This document shows positions 60,633 through 64,000 of a stretch of DNA of 64,000 bases, one piece after another. The notes under the pieces are model-generated. The model worked only from the letters and a program-made list of their open reading frames with translations, searched no databases and was not told the DNA's origin. Position 1 is the first letter of the stretch. Every line of letters starts with the position of its first letter. The position numbers were made by a program, and so were the translations under genes. This stretch comes from Terriglobia bacterium. GTDB lineage: Bacteria; Acidobacteriota; Terriglobia; Terriglobales; Acidobacteriaceae. The stretch spans positions 186,001 to 250,000 of the forward strand of contig JAIQGL010000004.1 of NCBI GenBank assembly GCA_020072585.1. Direction: 5' to 3'.

Positions 60633-61415
60633 CTAGTGGTAATCATGCGGCTTTGGCGCGTCCTTCGGCCCCAAAGACTCTGATCCTTCTCCAGCAGGAC
60701 GGCCACGGAATTCAAGCACAACCACCCTGGCCGTGGTCTTGCCGGTATTGGTCACGGTATGGACCACGGGATTGTTCCAGGTGACCTCGCCGGCTTTGGA
60801 ATGTACAACCGTTTCCGGCTGGTCCTGGTTTCGCATGGTTACTTCTGCATCTGCCAGTGGCACATTGAGAAAATGCGCCAGATGCGTATGCTGCGCATAC
60901 TTTGCGCCCGGCGGCAGAGTAGCCAGCGTGACCGACCATTGATCAGAGCTGAAAACTTTTACCACGGAAACGCAGGCGGCTTTGTCAGCGGAGTCGCAAG
61001 GCACCGGGATAGCGCACGATTCCGTGCAGGATTTCTGGTTGGTGGTGGGAGCCAGCAACTCAATGGTGGCATTGTGAAATGGCTTGCTGCCGGTATTGGT
61101 CACGGCATGCACAAGTCCGGCAGGGCTGAACCTTACGTCGCCATCTTTGAACGTTACAGGCACAGGCTGCGCGCCTTCCCTGACGTTCATGATTTGGGCG
61201 TCACCGACCGAAACAGACAGATAATCATGGCCGTGGCGGTGCATTAAAGTCGACTTTCCTGGGTCCACTGATACCGCGAAAACGCGGACGAACAGGTTGT
61301 CCAGCACCTTGTGATGGCTGGGTTCAGATGTAATTTCCACGGGCGCTTGCGCCTGCTGCGTCCAAGCGGTCAAGGCAAGGATGACGAACAACGTAAAGAT
61401 TGAGAGGCTTCTCAT
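60633..61415 (-). CDS. Secreted bicupin protein, copy 2
   Basis: A 260-residue paralogue of the neighbouring gene. It has a signal peptide (IFTLFVILALTAWTQQA), a first cupin starting VEITSEPSHHKVLDNLFVRV with STLMHRHGHDYLSVSVGDAQ, a Cys-rich linker KSCTESCAIPVPCDSADKAA and a second cupin (KYAQHTHLAHFLNVPLADAE, then WNNPVVHTVTN). The frame continues upstream through repeat A, but the ATG at 61415 fits the signal peptide. The linkers of both paralogues keep CTESC. Function unknown. Confidence 0.75.
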   Translation of the reverse strand: MRSLSIFTLFVILALTAWTQQAQAPVEITSEPSHHKVLDNLFVRVFAVSVDPGKSTLMHRHGHDYLSVSVGDAQIMNVREGAQPVPVTFKDGDVRFSPAGLVHAVTNTGSKPFHNATIELLAPTTNQKSCTESCAIPVPCDSADKAACVSVVKVFSSDQWSVTLATLPPGAKYAQHTHLAHFLNVPLADAEVTMRNQDQPETVVHSKAGEVTWNNPVVHTVTNTGKTTARVVVLEFRGRPAGEGSESLGPKDAPKPHDYH

Positions 61416-61496
61416 AACTAGAGACATTTTAGACTCGAGTGCCAGGAATGGAAACGAAAGAAATACGGTGACGATACAGTTTGAATCTGTTTCAAA

Positions 61497-61605
61497 CGCA
61501 AGGTCCCTCACCCCTACTCGCGCGCTGATCTGCCCATTCACGCCAAAGACGGGCGAGAATGGGGGCCCGAAAGCACGCGCTCGTTTACGGAGTTCGGGAT
61601 GACGA
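61497..61605. repeat. Dispersed repeat A, copy 2
   Basis: Nearly identical to 35731-35840 over 109 bases, again starting CGCAAGGTCCCTCACCCC. It sits just upstream of the second bicupin gene. Confidence 0.85.
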
Positions 61606-61683
61606 TCCTAATATTTCAAATTTTTACTGCTACCGAAATACAGAGAGAGTGCTGCCTGACTTCAGCGATGAGAGGATCTGAGG

Positions 61684-62052
61684 TTACGAAATCCGGGGAA
61701 GGCCGCGCCGCAAGTCTCTGCCAATGCGCCGCTGGTGCCAGAGCCGCAGTGGCCGGGAATAATTGATAATGCCAAAGGCCGCAATCGCCGCCATGAGCAG
61801 CACGCTGCTGATAATCAGAAAAACACGCGCAGCGCCGGTTTGCGCCACTTGCAGAATGACCAAAGCATTGCGCGGCGTTAACAGCATTGAGGCCGCAAGC
61901 GCCAGCATGCCGATCCCGGCCAGCAGGCCGGTAATGTTCTTGGCCCAGCGTCCTGTAGCGTGATAGTCGGCGAAAAGGTTGAATCCATAACGGATCAACC
62001 CGGCTATGACAACGAAATTAGCAACAATCGCGATCCAGGATTTTGCGTCCAT
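61684..62052 (-). CDS. Three-helix membrane protein, unknown function
   Basis: About 122 residues with three membrane helices (WIAIVANFVVIAGLIRYGFN, ITGLLAGIGMLALAASMLLT and VFLIISSVLLMAAIAAFGII) and a basic tail (WHQRRIGRDLRRGLPRIS). The ATG at 62052 is chosen because the open frame upstream overlaps the 3' end of the chaperone gene and is not coding-like. Function unknown. Confidence 0.65.
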   Translation of the reverse strand: MDAKSWIAIVANFVVIAGLIRYGFNLFADYHATGRWAKNITGLLAGIGMLALAASMLLTPRNALVILQVAQTGAARVFLIISSVLLMAAIAAFGIINYSRPLRLWHQRRIGRDLRRGLPRIS

Positions 62053-62105
62053 CACTGTGGTTGGACGCACTGGGGGCGATTGGGGTTGTGATCCAGGTCT
62101 GAGCA

Positions 62106-62162
62106 ACCTTAGAAATTCTGACCTTAGAAACCGACTTAGAAAACTGGCCTTAGAAAACCAGG
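62106..62162. repeat. Tandem duplication of the chaperone stop-codon region
   Basis: Four imperfect copies of CCTTAGAAA (about 14-15 bases each) run from 62106 to 62162 and include the stop codon of the parvulin gene at 62150-62152. On the minus strand each copy reads TTTCTAAG, so every copy offers a TAA. Confidence 0.65.
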
Positions 62163-63292
62163 AACTTTTTCTTCTTCTTGACCGGTTTTCCGGGACGACT
62201 GGCTTCTGTATTGGCCGCGGCCACGATCGTAGGCTTGTTGGCTTGATTCGGACTTGCGCCTGAATCAATAAATCCCGGCTTGATGTCAATATAGGCTTGC
62301 TCGCGGAGTTTGGTGAGGAAGGCGCGGGCCGCAGGCTCCAAACGCTCAGTGTAAATCGCTTCCCGGATACGTTCAGAAATTTCCTTCAAGGGCGGCACAC
62401 CGGCCGGCCGATGGCCCGTTACCTTCAGGATGATAAAGCCCTGCCGGGTACGAATGACATCTGTGGTGTCTCCCGCCTTGAGCGAGAATGTTTTTTCTTC
62501 CAGGTCTTTGGCAAGCTCGCCGCGCTTAAAGTTGCCCAGCATTCCACCCTGGGAAGCAGTGGGACCGTCAGAGCTCTTCTTGGCCAGATCCTCAAATTTG
62601 GCGCCTTTGCGTAACTGTTCCAGAAGCTGTTTGGCTTTGGCCTCAGCTTCAGCTACTTTGGCCGGATCTTCAGGGAGCGGCTTGTCCTGAGCGGCGCCCG
62701 GTTTGTCTTTGTCCTCTACGTTCTGTTTTGAGGGTTGCGTGGCAACCATGATCTCGCTCAGGCCTACTTCTTCCGGGCCTTCCAGTTCCTTCTGGTGCTT
62801 GTCATACCAGTCTTGAATGTCTTCATTGCTGATGTGGAGCTTGGCCCCCACTTCCTGGCCTATTACCTGCTGCGTGACAGCGCCAATGCGAATCTGCTCT
62901 TTAAAGTCTTCATAGGAAACGCCCTGTTTCTGCGCTTCTTTTTCCAGGTCATCGATGCTGGCCAGATTCATCTGCTGCCGCAACTGGTTGAGCCTTTTCA
63001 CCACCTCAGTCTCACCGGTAATGCCCAGGTCCTTGCCGCGCTGGAGAAGCAATTGCTGATCAATCAGATCGCGGAGAATGTCATTTTGCGCTTTGGTCCA
63101 TTTTGTCTGCCAGTCAGAGGGAAACCGTTGTTTCAACTCTTCCAGGTTGGTCTGCTTGGCCTTTTCAATGTCAGCGCGAGTGATGATCTGGTCATCAACA
63201 CGGGCAATAATTTCGTCCACAATGTTGTCAGCGCGAACAGCCACAGCAACCAGAACGAATGCAGACGCAAGCAAAGACAGTCTTTTGAGCAT
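62150..63292 (-). CDS. SurA-like periplasmic peptidyl-prolyl isomerase
   Basis: A 380-residue chaperone with a signal peptide (LLASAFVLVAVAVRA). The N-terminal SurA_N region starts NIVDEIIARVDDQIITRADI and continues to about residue 150. A parvulin domain at about 170-300 has LSEIMVATQPS, AKFEDLAKKSSDGPTASQGG and LGNFKRGELAKDLEEKTFSL, VRTRQGFIILKV-like IRTRQGFIILKV. It probably assists outer-membrane protein folding. The C-terminal tail is Lys-rich (KKKKKFLVF). It follows the AsmA-like gene by 95 bases on the same strand. A long charged insertion (KQNVEDKDKPGAAQDKPLPE) separates parts of the domain. Confidence 0.85.
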   Translation of the reverse strand: MLKRLSLLASAFVLVAVAVRADNIVDEIIARVDDQIITRADIEKAKQTNLEELKQRFPSDWQTKWTKAQNDILRDLIDQQLLLQRGKDLGITGETEVVKRLNQLRQQMNLASIDDLEKEAQKQGVSYEDFKEQIRIGAVTQQVIGQEVGAKLHISNEDIQDWYDKHQKELEGPEEVGLSEIMVATQPSKQNVEDKDKPGAAQDKPLPEDPAKVAEAEAKAKQLLEQLRKGAKFEDLAKKSSDGPTASQGGMLGNFKRGELAKDLEEKTFSLKAGDTTDVIRTRQGFIILKVTGHRPAGVPPLKEISERIREAIYTERLEPAARAFLTKLREQAYIDIKPGFIDSGASPNQANKPTIVAAANTEASRPGKPVKKKKKFLVF

Positions 63293-63387
63293 TTTGAAGA
63301 ACCTTCTACCGCGGAACTTGGGGCTATATGGGCTTATTTTAGCAGCGGACAGACCAATGCAGCCACTTCAAAGAACGATGCCTGCCG

Positions 63388-64000
63388 CTATTGTTGCGGT
63401 TTTTTCTTCTTGTTCAGCAGCCCGCCCAGAACGCCCTTCAGGTCAGGTTTCTGGCCCTGCTGCGCATCACTCTTGTTACCGCCCTTGTTTCCCTGGACGG
63501 CTTGCAGCAAACTCTCCTGGAGATTGCCTTTCATGGCCTCGCCCAATGCGGGGCGGAACTCAGGATTCGACGTCTTGCCCTGAATCAGGAAAGGCAGCCC
63601 GCTACTCTGCGCCCCGGCAGAGAGCCCGGTAAGGCTGCCCACCAGATTATTGGCGCCTCCGGAAAGCTTGAGCAGCATTTTGAAGTTGAGCGAGTTATCG
63701 CCGCCAATTACACCATTACCGGTGACCATTCCGAGTGATGGCACATCAAGCACGATATTGTCGGCACGAATTCCCTCAGGCGCAACGCGCAAAGCGGAGC
63801 TGAAGGTCTGGATCAGTGTGTCCGTGCTTCCCTTGCTACCGGTAAATGCGGCGATGGCGCCGAGCTTGGAACCAAGATTAAAGCCGGAGAGACGAGTACC
63901 GGTGATGTTCAGCGGACCGGTAATCACCAGGCGATCCAGCGGACCTTGCGCAGTAAGGTCCATGTTGATATTGCCACCCTGCAACGAAGCTCCTGACGGC
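63388..64000 (-). CDS. AsmA-like protein, C-terminal part (5' end beyond window)
   Basis: An open frame runs from the window edge to the stop at 63388 and gives about 204 residues. The features match the C-terminal region of AsmA-family proteins, which are large inner-membrane-anchored proteins that help lipid or outer-membrane assembly: LDRLVITGPLNITGTRLSGF, then IAAFTGSKGSTDTLIQTF and DVPSLGMVTGNGVIGGDNSL. The tail is low complexity (GNKGGNKSDAQQGQ) and ends KKKKPQQ. The 5' end is cut by the right edge. Confidence 0.75.
   Translation of the reverse strand, partial: PSGASLQGGNINMDLTAQGPLDRLVITGPLNITGTRLSGFNLGSKLGAIAAFTGSKGSTDTLIQTFSSALRVAPEGIRADNIVLDVPSLGMVTGNGVIGGDNSLNFKMLLKLSGGANNLVGSLTGLSAGAQSSGLPFLIQGKTSNPEFRPALGEAMKGNLQESLLQAVQGNKGGNKSDAQQGQKPDLKGVLGGLLNKKKKPQQ

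Noticed and set aside
60633-61541. Extended N-terminus of the second bicupin through repeat A
   Set aside because: The extra about 42 residues are encoded by the dispersed repeat and lie before a clear signal peptide, so the start is placed at 61415.

Overview
The window looks like chromosomal DNA of a Gram-negative soil bacterium, most likely an Acidobacteriota member of the Terriglobia/Koribacter type. That placement is an inference. It rests on outer-membrane and LPS genes (kdsB, a SurA-like chaperone, an AsmA-like protein, a LolA-like protein), a fused MurF-alanine racemase, many secreted proteins of unknown function, high GC, and intergenic spaces filled with short GC-rich or fold-back repeats. 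I found no rRNA, tRNA, CRISPR array, prophage, transposase or secondary-metabolite cluster. Most of the window is ordinary housekeeping and accessory chromosome.

Layout. 1-5.9 kb: a tandem rhodanese cut by the left edge, a DUF4197 protein, a TPR protein, a methyltransferase, a rubrerythrin-like protein and a DUF883 protein. 5.9-19.1 kb: a mostly minus-strand central-metabolism block with transketolase, an aldo/keto reductase, DUF4230, a metallo-beta-lactamase-fold hydrolase, trans-aconitate methyltransferase, then a pyruvate:ferredoxin oxidoreductase followed by a ferredoxin-NADP reductase, and an MscS channel. 19.2-19.45 kb: a compact transcription unit encoding a 14-residue lysine-rich peptide. 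19.5-31.2 kb: phosphoesterase, LolA-like protein, PQQ-type sugar dehydrogenase, glyA, rpiB-GNAT-lipoprotein, a His-rich secreted protein, an enoyl-CoA hydratase, an ABHD18-like hydrolase and murF-alr. 31.2-37.2 kb: a repeat-rich stretch holding dnaB, a zinc-ribbon membrane protein with C-terminal repeats, a MerR-like DNA-binding protein and small hypotheticals. 37.2-49.8 kb: enoyl-CoA hydratase, DUF362, MDR reductase, DinB, STM3941, an EF-G-like GTPase, a SpoIIE phosphatase and an S9 peptidase with an extra C-terminal domain. 49.9-64 kb: Nramp transporter, aconitase, XRE regulator, VOC protein, purD-purE-kdsB, M48 protease, two related bicupin proteins, a parvulin chaperone and the C-terminal part of an AsmA-like protein.

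How the genes connect. PFOR and the flavoprotein reductase form a plausible operon linking pyruvate oxidation through ferredoxin to NADP(H). Palindromes of CRP/FNR type lie upstream of PFOR, transketolase and the rubrerythrin-like gene, which suggests shared redox or carbon regulation. Transketolase and RpiB belong to the non-oxidative pentose phosphate pathway. GlyA, PurD and PurE serve one-carbon and purine metabolism. MurF-Alr, KdsB, SurA-like and AsmA-like proteins build the envelope.

The items most worth a second look are the 14-residue lysine-rich gene with its own promoter, ribosome binding site and terminator; a second 20-residue lysine-rich ORF; the palindromes before redox genes; the zinc-ribbon/transmembrane/repeat protein; the tandem bicupins with a Cys-rich linker; and several families of fold-back repeats that occupy gaps between convergent genes.
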